Of a stretch of DNA of 64,000 nucleotides, positions 35,721-46,800 are shown piece by piece. The notes below the pieces were generated by a model. It did not search any database. It had not been told where the DNA came from and saw nothing but the letters and a program-made list of their open reading frames with translations. How positions within the stretch are numbered: position 1 is the first letter of the stretch; each line of letters starts with the position of its first letter. This DNA is from Abelmoschus esculentus (taxonomy: Eukaryota; Streptophyta; Magnoliopsida; Malvales; Malvaceae): contig JAUCBN010000035.1 in NCBI GenBank assembly GCA_035048815.1, positions 17,186,501 through 17,250,500 on the forward strand. The letters run 5' to 3'. Made by a program: the position numbers and the translations under genes.

Positions 35721-36547
35721 GTTGGAGAGATAAGAGTCCTCGTAAAAATAACTACAATGAGGATAATTCGCACAAGTCCAAAAACTCATCCTCATGGAAA
35801 GGTAAAGTCAAATATAAGTCTCAAGAAGCTCGAGGAACCAGAAGATCACCACCCAGTAAGTGCTTCATTTGTGATGACGATCATTGGGTTCGAGAGTGCC
35901 CACAGAGGTAAGCACTTAGCTCTCTCCTAGCCAAGCATCAAGAAGATAGTGACACCGAGAAACATGAAACTGATGCACAAATGGGATCCATACAATTTCT
36001 AAATGTGATACAATCCACCCCGAAGACTGAAGCCAAGGGGTTGCTTTATGTGGACATCACAGTCAATGGGAAAGCATCAAGGGCAATGTTTGACACAGGT
36101 GCGTCTCATAACTTTGTTTCTCTTGATGAAGCAAAGAGATTAGGTCTTAAAGCAACAAAAGATGGAGGATCCATCAAGGCAGTTAACTCCATTGCCTTAC
36201 CCATCCAAGGTGTTGCACACGGGGTCAAGGCCAATATAGGAACATGGTCTGGCCACCTAGACTTTACAGTAGCCTCGTTGGACGACTACAAGCTCGTCCT
36301 AGGCATTGATTTCTTTAACAGGGTCAAAGCTATTCTGATGCTATATGCCAACACTCTATGCATCACGGAGGGTCACCAAGCTTGTGTGGTTTCAACCATT
36401 AGGGACACCAAGCCAAATTCTAAAGTGATCTCATCACTTAGAATGAAGGAGTATGCAGAGTTCAAGAATGTCGCACCTTCAAATCCGTCAAAGAGGCTAC
36501 CATCAAAAGAAAAGATGGATCATATGATCACGTCTAAACCAAAATGA
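35721..36547 (+). pseudogene. CCHC knuckle and aspartic protease of the LTR element
   Basis: In the next frame: a basic stretch, then the knuckle CFICDDDHWVRECPQR at about 35861-35908, then an in-frame TAA at 35909. The reading resumes and reaches the retropepsin domain: LYVDITVNGKASRAMFDTGA (active-site DTG at about 36092-36100) and LVLGIDFF. It ends at 36547 without continuing into a reverse transcriptase. One frameshift and one stop separate gag from protease. Confidence 0.82.
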
Positions 36548-36629
36548 AAACAAGTTGGGAGTCCAAGGAAGAATAACAATAATTCAATGAAGACGCGACG
36601 AGGGCGTCGCGAGCTTAGGTGGGGGAGAA

Positions 36630-37328
36630 TGTCACCACCCGCCAGCAACAATGAGATTACTAAACCATCTTTGGGTATTCTTAAAGAATCCATACACTAA
36701 GGGAGCTTCCATAATGACATAGAATGACCTGCATCCATTTCAAGGATTCAATCATATTCTAGAATGTTCCAGGAGGTTCCACCGAGATCTAGACAAGTCT
36801 AGAAGGCCTGAGAAGATTCTAGAAGACTCTAGATAATTCTTGAAGATTCTAGAATATTCTAAAAGGACGAAGAAGATGTTGGAAGCATCTAGAACATTCT
36901 AGAAGGATCTAGAATGTTGATGAAGACCCTAGAAGACTTTGGAAAGATAGGGACTACTTTGGATATCTCTAGAATTCTATAGAATATTATAGATAGTTGT
37001 AGACATGTATAGGATAATGTAGAAATCTCTAGAATAGTATAGATCTTTGTAGATATTTATGGAGACAACATAATAGTCATCCGATCAAAATAATCTTAGT
37101 CGTCCATTAGGGACTTGGGGGCCTATAAATAGGACCACTCACCTCACTTGTAATCATCAAGCAATAGTGTAAGCATTAAGCTTTGTAAAGCTCAATAAAG
37201 TATTCACTTCTTGCCTTCTCAATTCTCTTAGTTTTCTAGCCCTTGAGTTGTCCAAATTAAGGCTTGTTAGCATAGTTTAGGAGTACTAACGCCGCACGGA
37301 TCGGTTTAAGAAAATTAAGTCCGTGACA
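36630..37328 (+). repeat. 3' LTR (complete) with heat-shock elements and TATA box
   Basis: TG...CA ends. An exact five-unit TTC/GAA array lies at 36837-36859, a three-unit GAA-TTC-GAA site near 36813-36825, and a third array near 36886-36914. A TATAAATA lies at 37124-37131 and an AATAAA at 37194-37199, so U3, R and U5 signals are present in the right order. TCTAGA palindromes are frequent through the left half. Confidence 0.85.
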
Positions 37329-38020
37329 TTAGAGCTGAAGAACTTGCATGAGTGGAATATGACTTGCATGGTAGGTTTGATGCAGTAAATTGCTTCTGGG
37401 AAGGATATACTTTGAATTGCTTGGATTAAATTGTATGTAATCAAGCAAGAGAATTTCTGGACTATGAAGAGTAAACAACACTTCAGTTGGCTGTTCAAGA
37501 AGCTTCTCAAGTTGAGAAGTGTGACAGTGTCGATCTTAGCTCCAGGCAGAAGTCTTCCCACAAGGGAAATCTAGAGGGGCATCCGTGAATCCAGGGAAGC
37601 AGTAACATGGCATAAAGTGGTATGGTTTGGCATGCATATCCTTAAGCATACGATGATTACGTGGATGACAATTTTGGACAGGCTTCTTAAGAGGGTACGA
37701 TTGGTCGAATGAAGATAGTTGATGAGGGTACGATTGGTCGAATGGAGACCATTTATTCTTTGATTGTCCATTCTCCAAGCAGTTTTAGAGATTGAGTTTA
37801 TGTTGCTGCGACATACGTCGGGAGGTCTTGAATTGGCATGAGGAGCTCTCCTAGGTGGTGTCAAGGTTCAAAGGGGGGTCAATTGCAGCTTTGATCGGTC
37901 GACTTGCATGGCAGACTTCTCTTTATTTGATATGAGAAGAACTTAATCGTAGGGTTTTTCGAGGAGTACAGAGGTCTTGCACTAAATTGTTTGATTGTCT
38001 AAAGGATAATAATATGCATT
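37329..38020 (+). mobile_element. LINE fragment, 3' part with zf-RVT domain remnant
   Basis: Continues the reading interrupted at 34565 (ELKNLHEWN). Further pieces in shifting frames match the plant zf-RVT region: IKLYVIKQENFWTMKSKQHF, SWLFKKLLKLRS, then VTWHKVVWFGMHILKHTMIT, ILDRLLKRVRLVE and FFDCPFSKQF. There is a short internal duplication of GAGGGTACGATTGGTCGAATG (about 37690 and 37725). Stops and shifts are frequent, so it is dead. The 3' limit is approximate. Confidence 0.75.
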
Positions 38021-38376
38021 CGTTTACAGCATAAAAATATTATGATACGAAATATACAGGACAATTTATTAGTTGCTTGGGAAATTAGTTTATAAATAAG
38101 TAAAAATTTTTACTGTTTTTTGGATTAATAAATTACAAAGCTTATCCAAAAAAATAAGTTACCCTTCAAAAATTATTGGTTGAAAGTTGCTATACCCTTT
38201 ACCCGAACCGAATAAGATAGTACTCCCGTAGAATAATCTAAGATGCGTAACCAAACAAGAACAATGTGTCGAAACCCTAGAAATTACCAAAGCTTAAACC
38301 TCTCTGTAACAACAACTTTAGAATCCAGATCCCAGAAGGTAAAAGGAGAAAAAGAAGAAGAAGAAGAGAGTTTCAA

Positions 38377-39430
38377 ATGGCAGGTTCGGCGATCATCTCG
38401 AGATTATCATCAGCTCGGTTAAAGGTTCTTCCTTTAAAGCTTAAAAGCAACAAATCGGTGTTACCCACGGTTTCTCCATTGAAATCGAGCTTCCAGTCTC
38501 AGGTTTCTTCTCCAGTGAATCACATTTCTGGGATTTCAAGGTGAGTTTTTTTCATAAGCAAAACTTTTGAATCTGTAAAGTAATAATCTCACAGTTTTCC
38601 TTTCCCCTCTTAATTTAGATTACCAGTGGAGCTAAGCTGCTTAATGTCAATGATGCCATTACACAGTGCAATCGCTTCGGCTCGTCTCAGATCGTTTCTT
38701 GCCATTGAATCTCAGAGTTGGGGTTTGATTTCTCAAGGTCTTCTTTTTACTTAATAGTATTAAAGCTTATTGGTAGAAAAAATGGAGTGAATATTAAGAA
38801 ATGAATGTATGAAACATAATTAGATTTATAGAAGAAAAGAATTGCCTATTTATTGTAAGAATCTTTGATGAATTGTTTGAAATATGCTTCATGCTGTTTC
38901 ATACAATCCTTTCTCCTTGTTGTTAGTCACCATTTGTGATATGTTCGGGCCGAATCTCAAGTATTTTCTTACTGAAAAATAGTAAGAAACTTGTTTTGTC
39001 CTTAAATTTTTTAATTTGGTCCCTTTTATCTTGACCCGGACACAAAATTCTCGACTTTGTGATCAAGAATTGTATATTATTACAATGTTAGAAGTTTTCT
39101 CTATACATTTTAATGTCAAATGTTCCTTTATAGAGCATAGCTTATAGCATGCATTTGTAATGCCCTCCAGCAAGCACCGGTAAAGGCATGTATAGTATAG
39201 TTTATTTCGTCGAAGAAGCCTGTATTTTGTATGCTTGACAAAGTACTATATTTTATAGTGATGATAATTTGATGTTGTAAACGGTGAATATCTTGTTCAT
39301 GCTGTTATTTTTTTCTATGTGCTTTGCATTCGAGCATAGTGATCATTGATCGGTTATGGTAAAGTATTTTTTTCTTTCTTTTTAATTCATGTTGTTTTTC
39401 GATGTTGCAGGTATCTCTATGCCTTTATAG
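38377..39430 (+). CDS. NFD6: NUCLEAR FUSION DEFECTIVE 6-like small mitochondrial protein
   Basis: Three coding exons: 38377-38540, 38619-38737 and a final 20-bp exon 39411-39430, giving 100 aa with closing phases. The N-terminus is rich in Ser, Arg and Lys without acidic residues (ISRLSSARLKVLPLKLKSNK), as in a mitochondrial targeting peptide. The conserved core ISRLPVELSCLMSMMPLHSA, IASARLRSFLA and ESQSWGLISQG is that of plant NFD6-like proteins, which in Arabidopsis are needed for polar nuclear fusion. Arabidopsis genes of this family are known for alternative 3' exons; here the tail ISMPL is very short, so other 3' splice forms may exist. Exon 3 is the least certain part. It lies about 1 kb downstream of the complete LTR at 36630-37328. 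Confidence 0.78.
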
Positions 39431-40189
39431 CAGTTCCCCATATTTTTCTTGTCAAAATGGAGTGTGTTCCATTCTGTACTTGAAATCTGTAAGGGTTATT
39501 TCTTAATAATTTTATCATTGTTTATGATACATTATGAATGCTGGAAGTGTTGATCAATGAGAAACCGGTCAGATATGAATCGAACCAGATGTTTTGTTTC
39601 TCTGAAAATTGGTTTAACACAGTTTATTGTTAAGGCTTATGGTTTGTCGTTCCACTTCTGCACCTATAGCGATTAGCACCAATGATCTTTGTTCTATGTC
39701 TTTAGATGGAAAGTTTGTAGTTTCAGGTCGATGACAGTCTCGTTATCTTTTCTTTGGTCTTGATGTTTAAAGTTCAATACGCTTCTTCCGTACTCAACAA
39801 TGAAAGAAGTAGATGTCATTCGACTAATTGATAGTTTTATACAATACATATGCATGTATTGTATACAATGAGTTCATTGTTGCATGTCATATTTATCATG
39901 TTCCACTGCCATTTAAATCTAACTCGAAGCAAATAGAAATTCGGAAAAATGAAATATTTTTGAATTTACAGCTTATAACTATATCAACAGTTACGATACG
40001 AATCAATCATTACAAACAACAAGCTGAATAACTCATTATGTAGGACAGTATGAGTCTAGATGAAAGAATATATCTCATTATGTATTGAAAATTTCAAGAG
40101 AATTTTAGGGGAGGACAAAAAGGCAAAAGAGGAATCAGATTAGCCAGCTGAAATTATGTAAAGAACAGTAATGAAAGAAATTCAGGGTT
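39431..40189. other. Convergent spacer between NFD6-like and TOM1-like genes
   Basis: Probably the 3' untranslated regions of both genes. No other feature seen. Confidence 0.4.
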
Positions 40190-43100
40190 TCACATGGTAC
40201 CAGGTGTTCCAGGAGTATTTATTGTTGGTTTAACTTTTGCCATGTCAACAAGGTCTCCAAACATCTTCTCTTCTGGTTTCGAAGGCTCGCCGGGTGGAGC
40301 ATAAGAGGAACTTGAAACCTGGAATGGAGAGTTGCTTAAGCCATTCTCATCTCTAATGGATAGCCCATGCATTTGCTGATCAAGATACTGCTGCTGGCCA
40401 TACACTGGTAATACTCCCATTTGTGGGTTTACATACATCTGTTGAGCTTGTTGATTATAAGGAGCCATTTGAACACCTGGCATTTGATGTGGAACCATGA
40501 CCATATACTCAACTCCATGGCTTTGTTGGGAGTCAAAACTAACAAACTGGTTTCCCTGCATGGCCTGGTTATTATTAATTGTGGAGAAACTACCGGTTGT
40601 GACCGGCTGAATGCACATGCCTACCATTGACTGGGGATACTGAGCACTTGGAACTGGGATGGAGTCTGCTGGTTGTTCTTCCCAGGGAGGCAGTGGTAGT
40701 GCTTGTACGCCACTGCTCTGGTGATCTTCTCAACATGGAAAAAGTAAGTTTCATCAATTTTAATGTAGTTATATATCAAGACTATAAACTATTCAGCCTG
40801 CCAAAGAAGCCTAGAACATCACTTCATGAATTTGATAAGAGAAAAGACCATAACGATGTTAGTATTTTTCGTCAAGATTTGCTTACTATCAGGTATGTTT
40901 TCTGAGTTTATAATGATTTCCTTCTTAAGTTTGTACGAATGTATGAGTTGTTTTGAGGGTAAATTTCGACCTAAAATTCTAACGGTGTCAATTATTGAAC
41001 AAGGGCTGACGGCATGCTCATGCTGTGATCAAATTATGTCTGCCCCTAAAATCATGAAGGGTCGGCAACACTCTACCCTCCAAGAAGTAGGAGCTATCTA
41101 ATTATCTATGCATAAAAAGCTTATCATAAGCAGAAACAAACCATAGACAGGCGAAAGGGGCCGCTGCTGCTGATCCAGCTGAGTATTCCAGGTAGGAACC
41201 ATGTTCCCATGAAAGTTCTGCTGCTCCTGCTGCTGAAATTGAGGAGTCCAAGGATTGGTTTGTCCAGCAAAACCTTGAGTGTTAGAAGAACCATAGGCGT
41301 TGTTACCATCAGAGAACATATCATTTGGATCGAAGGCTCTCTGCTCTGGTGCAGGACTTTGTTGTTGTTCTCCAAACGGAGCAGTGGCCAGTGCATTATC
41401 TGCCTGTGGTGAATTAAAGTCATCGTAACTAAACAGGTCGTCTATTTGGGGACTCGCTGCAGGAGCAGTATTACCAGGTTGACAACTTGCAGTAGTGCCG
41501 GAGATGGATCTGCGAAGAAATCCGGTTAGTCAAAGCTCAAGACACTGGAAACATATGATCAATGATTACAGATAACCCATAAATAAATAAATTTCAGTTT
41601 CTAACCCTGACAATCTAAAATTTTATGAAAATCAACTACTCACAGAGAAATATACTACTAATCACTATACCTAAAATAGTTAATCAGGTTTCAGAAAACC
41701 AAGCGACTAAATTCTACCAAGGCTTCAAAAAAACTTGTACCCGAGTTGCAGGATGCTGATATAAGAGCATGATTAGCACACCGAGTAACACAAATTTCTA
41801 ATCACTAATTCCCTGCATTTTGTAAATCCGGTTCAAAGAAGTTCAATTACCTCTCATTAAAATGATTGCAGACATCACCAGTATCAACTAGAGGTCCATC
41901 GGCAATCCCAGTTTCTATTGCAGAGAAATTTCCTGAAGCTATTGCTTGATGCTTGGAGAGTAAGCGCTGCAAATCATCATTCAGTTCTAAACCTTGACGT
42001 AGAAGTGATTCATCCCTACAAAAGATAGAGAATTGAAGGTGATAAATGTTTTAAATATAAAATTATTTCACGCAATGCAACTCATACACCATGCATGCTA
42101 GAATAGATCCTAAACGAAGACTAAAAAAGCCCACAAACATTACAAGGAAAGGAATGAAAGAAGAGCCTCTGGTGGACAGGTCACCAGTCATTTCCGACAT
42201 AAGAAAGGGAGGCAAGTGAAAATCAGTTTAAAGAGAACCAAATGCCATGCTCAATGCTCTAGCATTCAATTAAATCAGAGAGGGTTATGGCGAGTGATCA
42301 CGTCGTGGCAATTAGGCACAAAAGTGACATATGGCCAAGCATTTTAGCAAGTGACACTGGCACAATCAACTGAAGAACCAGGTAAAGGCAAGAGCCACAA
42401 GACAAACGGAGTGCATCATTAAAACAGATGACAACATCGAGTACACGACATGCAAAAGTGGTACTGTGTGGCACTAGGAAGTTATAGTAAAAGAAAAGAA
42501 ACATCCTTACGAAGTCGAATTAACAAGGTGAAGAACTCTTTGTTTGTAGACACGGCACTGCTCCACCAAGTCAACAATGGCATCCTGCTCAAGTTCCTGA
42601 AGTTGTAGAAGAAAGGTCACCGGATATGTTTTTCATTATAACAAAGAATCGTTTTAGCAAGTAAACGAAGCGTCTTTAATTCTCTAGATTTTCAAATTGT
42701 AAACATATACCTCCTTGTTTGTAGGATGTAATGCGTTTAGCATAACTGCAAGGGTATTCATAATACTCTGCGCATTCTGAATTTCTGTCAAACTATTAAA
42801 TGAAACTCCAATAAATAGACTTGCACATCATTCATGATAAAATACCAAGTAGCGAATAGTGAATTAGAATGTAATATCACTATCAGTAATGTGACAGATA
42901 CCAAGTAGGAATATGACCTCCGAAAATCTTCCAAATATATAGAAAAACTTAGATATATCTAATGATACCATATCCGATATATACCCGTGTCTGATATATA
43001 CATCCGAGTTCATTACTCAAACAACTGAGAAAATACCTCAGGGTTGGGAACTCAGGCTCTCCGGAAGGGTCATCCACCTCTTGTTGATCATCAGGATTGT

Positions 43101-44806
43101 GTATATTTTGGGGATTTGCAGGTTGAGTTTGAGGCCTCTCAGTTCTCAGGGGGAATACTGCCCCAACTCGCTGAAATGAGAAACCAGTTTCGCTCAGAGA
43201 ATGCATAACAGCCATGTTTCGAATACACGAGAGTCATAACTAAAATGTCAAATTCTAAAATAGGTCCTGTACTAAGCCTTTTTTCATAAATTTAACCCTT
43301 CTATTATAATTTGATGATTTTTCATCCTCTTTCGTTGTGTGTATGTGTATTATTAGTCCTAAAACCAATCCTTTTTCAAGTTAATCCAGTCAATGTATTT
43401 ACGTGGTTTATGTTTTTTTAAATGCAATGATGTGATATTATACGCTGACATTCTTTGTATAGTTGGAAAAATATTATACATTTTCCTCATTTTTGTTTTC
43501 TTAAATATGCAAAAAAGTTATCCAACTATAAAATAAAAAACCAAATCACCAATATATATCATCATATATTTAAAAGAATAAACTACATATAAATATTTGA
43601 TGAAAGTAACATAAAAAGAACATAGTCTCGGCATTGAAAATACATGGTTCAAAATTAGAGGGACTAGAAACGATGAAATTATAGTAAAGAGATTAAATTA
43701 CTGGAAAACACATATTATAGGACCTTTTATAGAATTTGACCTAAATCAAACGTACCAGCAACTCTTGGTATGCAACAAAATAGTGTGGATGTACTGCCCT
43801 TGCCCCTCCAAATTCTTCTTGCCAAGTATCAACCAGAATCAATATCTTCTCTTTCACACCATAATCACTCTACATTAGAGCAGTAAAAAACTTTGAACAA
43901 GCTTTCATGGAAGAAAAAAAACAAATGCAAAAATAGGAGTTAAAAAGATTAGTTCCTACCTTTTTCTTGTATATTTTGACCATCTGAGGAAGAATGTTTC
44001 TGTCTGCAACATGCATATGGACAATGTCCCCACAGTTTTTTATCATACACTCTAGTAGCTACAACAACATAGGTCAAAATCTAACCAAGTTTAGTTCCAT
44101 GCAAGAGAAAGGTAGCAAAAAAAATCAGAGTAAAAATTCTGAGGAACTTACTGTTAATGCAAGGATTTGAACTTTAGCATGTTTACTTTTGAGCTTCTTC
44201 TTTATGCCTTTCACCACATCTTTCACTTCCCTGATAAATAACTCACAATTAGAATATAACATATGAACTAGTACCAAAACAGAAGAGAACTGAATAAAGC
44301 TCACACACATGGTGGGACTCAGACATGGAATATTAAAATTCCCATGGCCTCAACCTTATCGTCAAGCTGAAACCTCGTTAGCATAATCACATTAATTTGG
44401 TGCCCTTAGAAAGACTCAAAACTTTGAGAGTGTCTCCATTCTTAAACAACATCCAAACCCTAATGTATCACACAGTTCTTTCAAATTTGTGTAAAGTAGA
44501 TGAGCAATCGATCACAATTCTATTCTACATAAAATCAAATCCTCTGTAAATCAAACAAAATGCACATTTAAAGCGAATAAACTGTTCAATCATGATCAAG
44601 ATGCGTGCGGTAAATGAAAATCCGATATTCAATTTCTCTTAAATCTACGATTAATACTAGATTCGTTGTTTATAATCAAATCAAATTCTCAAAATCAGAG
44701 CCTACCCAGGGTTATGATTAAGTATTTCGCAGATCTCGGTGTTCTTAGTCCAATCAGGCCCCACCAGTGCATCGCTTGTAGCTCTTTCCACCAAATAATT
44801 CACCAT
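40190..44806 (-). CDS. TOM1-like (TOL) protein, VHS and GAT domains
   Basis: ESCRT-0-like ubiquitin receptor; plant TOL proteins sort ubiquitinated plasma-membrane proteins, such as PIN carriers, towards the vacuole. Ten exons on the minus strand: 44806-44706, 44230-44152, 44058-43960, 43869-43756, 43170-43037, 42792-42711, 42596-42511, 42015-41851, 41509-41142 and 40725-40190. Phases close to give 587 aa. The VHS domain spans about residues 1-131 (VNYLVERATSDALVGPDWTK; LLECMIKNCGDIVHMHVADR; ILVDTWQEEFGG). The GAT domain spans about 176-260 (EIQNAQSIMNTLAVMLNALH; LVEQCRVYKQRVLHLVNSTS). The long C-terminus is Gln/Pro-rich with DDLFSYDDF and NPWTPQFQQQ, typical of TOL adaptors. The exon 10 acceptor (AAG|ATCACC) is set by frame and is the weakest join. 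The exact TOL number is not decided. Confidence 0.9.
43246..43742. repeat. Inverted-repeat element in TOM1-like intron 4
   Basis: Left end GTCAAATTCTAAAATAGGTC mirrors the right end, whose complement reads GTCAAATTCTATAAAAGGTC. Arms extend over roughly 80 bp (TTATAATTTGATGATTTTTC against TTATAATTTCATCGTTTCTA). It occupies most of the intron between exons 4 and 5 and has no coding capacity. Confidence 0.65.
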
Positions 44807-45949
44807 CTTCGTCGCCCACTCAAAAAATAAGTTAAAAAATTAAAATGCAATTCCGGTCACCGTCCGGCGAAGTTGAGGAATATTCCGGAGAACCGTACGA
44901 ATTCCGTCATTAATAAGTAAAAAAATTCAAAAGAGTCCGAACTCGGCGGGAGGTCTCCCTCTTCCTCCCCCTCCTCGCCTCTCTCACTGGTTATTCATCT
45001 AAACGCAAATTAAATTGTTCTCTCCTTTTTTCCTTCTTATTTTTGGAAAATTAATTTCTCAAAATAATATTTTATTTTATCTTTTTTTTTTTCTTCCAAA
45101 CATTTGGGAATGATTGTAAGAAAAAATAGGAGGATTCAACCAAAACCGGTCATGCGTTGTTAACTGCTGCATACACGTGGCGCATCCAGATGATAGAGAC
45201 AGTTTTGACCACTGCGTAGTACGTCAAGCGTTTTTTTTCTGGTAAATTACTTTTCTTTGTCATTCAACTTTGTTCGTTCTTATGTTTTGATCATTCAATT
45301 TTAAAAAATCTGAATTTCATCACTTCATTTTCAAATTTCACTTTTTTTTTTCGTAACTCGATCGTTAAGTCTGTATTATCATATAATTTTATAGTAAATT
45401 TATGAAAAAAAACTCTAGAATTGTAGAAAAACAAAATACCTCGATTTCACGATGATTAGATGATTAAAAACACGATGCTTTGGTCCTGGTCTTAAAGACT
45501 TAATAATCAAAGACTAAAAAGAATGAAATTCAAAAGTTAAGTGACCAAAACCATAAATTAACTTAAATGAATTTATTTTACAAGCACGGTGTCGTTTTGT
45601 ATATGTTGAACCCTGAAGGTCTAATTCAGGGTTTAGTCCTCTATTATACTGAAATTTATGATAATTTCTTCATTTAAATGTTATATACGGTAATCAAGTC
45701 CTCACTAGATTCTTCCCTTAATTTACACCTAAAATTAGTGTTCTAAACATGTTTTAATGATGATGTTCAATCAAATTTTGTATAACAAGGTAATGTTCAA
45801 ACCAAAATATGCTAGAACATCGGATCGGTTCGATCCGTTCGGTTTTTGAAATTCCGAAACTAAATACACTAAGCTAACTGTTTTAACTTACATGCCATAC
45901 TGCTCTGCACTATAGGATATTGCAGAATCTTTATGTTTATCTGCAGATC
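44807..45949. other. Promoter side of the TOM1-like gene and repeat debris
   Basis: The first about 200 bp hold the probable leader of the TOM1-like gene, with a CT-rich stretch near 44960-45000. At about 45245-45570 an imperfect inverted repeat (AAATTACTTTTCTTTGTCA on the left, a complementary AT-rich right arm) suggests another small element. No gene seen. Confidence 0.4.
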
Positions 45950-45957
45950 CTACAAGC

Positions 45958-46454
45958 CAGGCCTGTACCTGGGCCCGGGCAATAAGGGCACCGGCCTAGG
46001 GCCCCCAATTGCCTGGGCCCCACTTTTAATAAAAAAAATATTAATTAAAATAATAATAATAATAAATAAATATAATATAAAGTGGGCCCAATGAATCATA
46101 TTTTGTTTGCTGTTGACCATTTAAAATCTTTAATATTTAATGTGGGTCCCACTTCTATATAAAATAAAAATATAAAAAATAATAAAGAAATAAATAAAAA
46201 ATATAATATAATGGGTCTCACAAAATCAATTTTTGTCGCTGTCATAGTTTAACAGTTTGAAATTTTTTTTTTGGTTCACTAACAATTATATAACCGTTCG
46301 AAAGTTTTTAATTATTTTTATATTTTATTAATTTATAAATTAATAGATTTTAGGTTTTTAGGTTATCATTTTAAATTTAATAATAATTTAATATTTTTAA
46401 GGGCCTAAAATTTCAATTCGCCCTTAGGCCACCAAAATCTCAGGAACGGCCCTG
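45958..46454. mobile_element. hAT-type non-autonomous transposon with perfect 8-bp target duplication
   Basis: 497 bp. Ends CAGGCCTGTACCTG and, on the complement of the right end, CAGGGCCGTTCCTG are 11/14-matching inverted repeats. The 8-bp direct repeat CTACAAGC flanks it at 45950-45957 and 46455-46462, the size made by hAT transposases. The interior is AT-rich with GGGCCC-containing subterminal words and no transposase. Confidence 0.88.
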
Positions 46455-46462
46455 CTACAAGC

Positions 46463-46800
46463 AAGTACTCAGATTCATTGCAGCAGCCTCTCTCGATTCG
46501 AAGTGGAACCTTCCGATATAGAGCAAGATAATGAATCGAGCTTTGCTTCGATACGGGGCCGATGGACGACCGGATTTCATGTCCTCTAGGGTAGAACTCA
46601 AGAGAGTTTTGGATATTGGACCTTCCTTGCCTGCTAAGAAACACATAAAAGGAATTATCAATGCTCCATTGCAAGGGTTGGAAAATGGCAACTGATCTGT
46701 TTAGCATCAGCTGGAGAACCTCGAAGAGGTGTTTTCGGATCGAAATGTTTCGACACGGTTCGAGTAAGGACGCTTAATTAAGATTCAAGGATAAAATAGT
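46463..46800 (+). pseudogene. Unrecognised coding-like remnant
   Basis: More GC-rich than its surroundings. Its plus-strand frame reads IMNRALLRYGADGRPDFMSS and then LKRVLDIGPSLPAKKHIKGI without a stop for about 60 codons, followed by stops. I do not recognise the family. The hAT element is inserted just at its left edge, so the fragment may continue before 45950. It could equally be chance. Confidence 0.25.

Larger units (their letters stand above)
34566..37328 (+). mobile_element. Gag/protease-only Ty3-type LTR retrotransposon, nested in a LINE
   Basis: Bounded by TGTCAC...GTGACA LTR ends and a 4-bp target duplication TTAG (34562-34565 and 37329-37332). The 5' LTR is truncated (34566-34903, 338 bp). 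The 3' LTR is complete (36630-37328, 699 bp), preceded by a purine tract GGTGGGGGAGA. The 5' copy lacks the last 361 bp of the LTR, including the TATA box, the polyadenylation signal and any primer-binding site; it runs straight into gag. Shared LTR parts differ by about 24 substitutions and one indel, mostly transitions, so this is an old insertion. Between the LTRs are gag, a CCHC-type knuckle and an aspartic protease, with no reverse transcriptase, RNase H or integrase, so it would depend on enzymes from a partner element. The LTRs carry heat-shock-element arrays. Confidence 0.88.
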
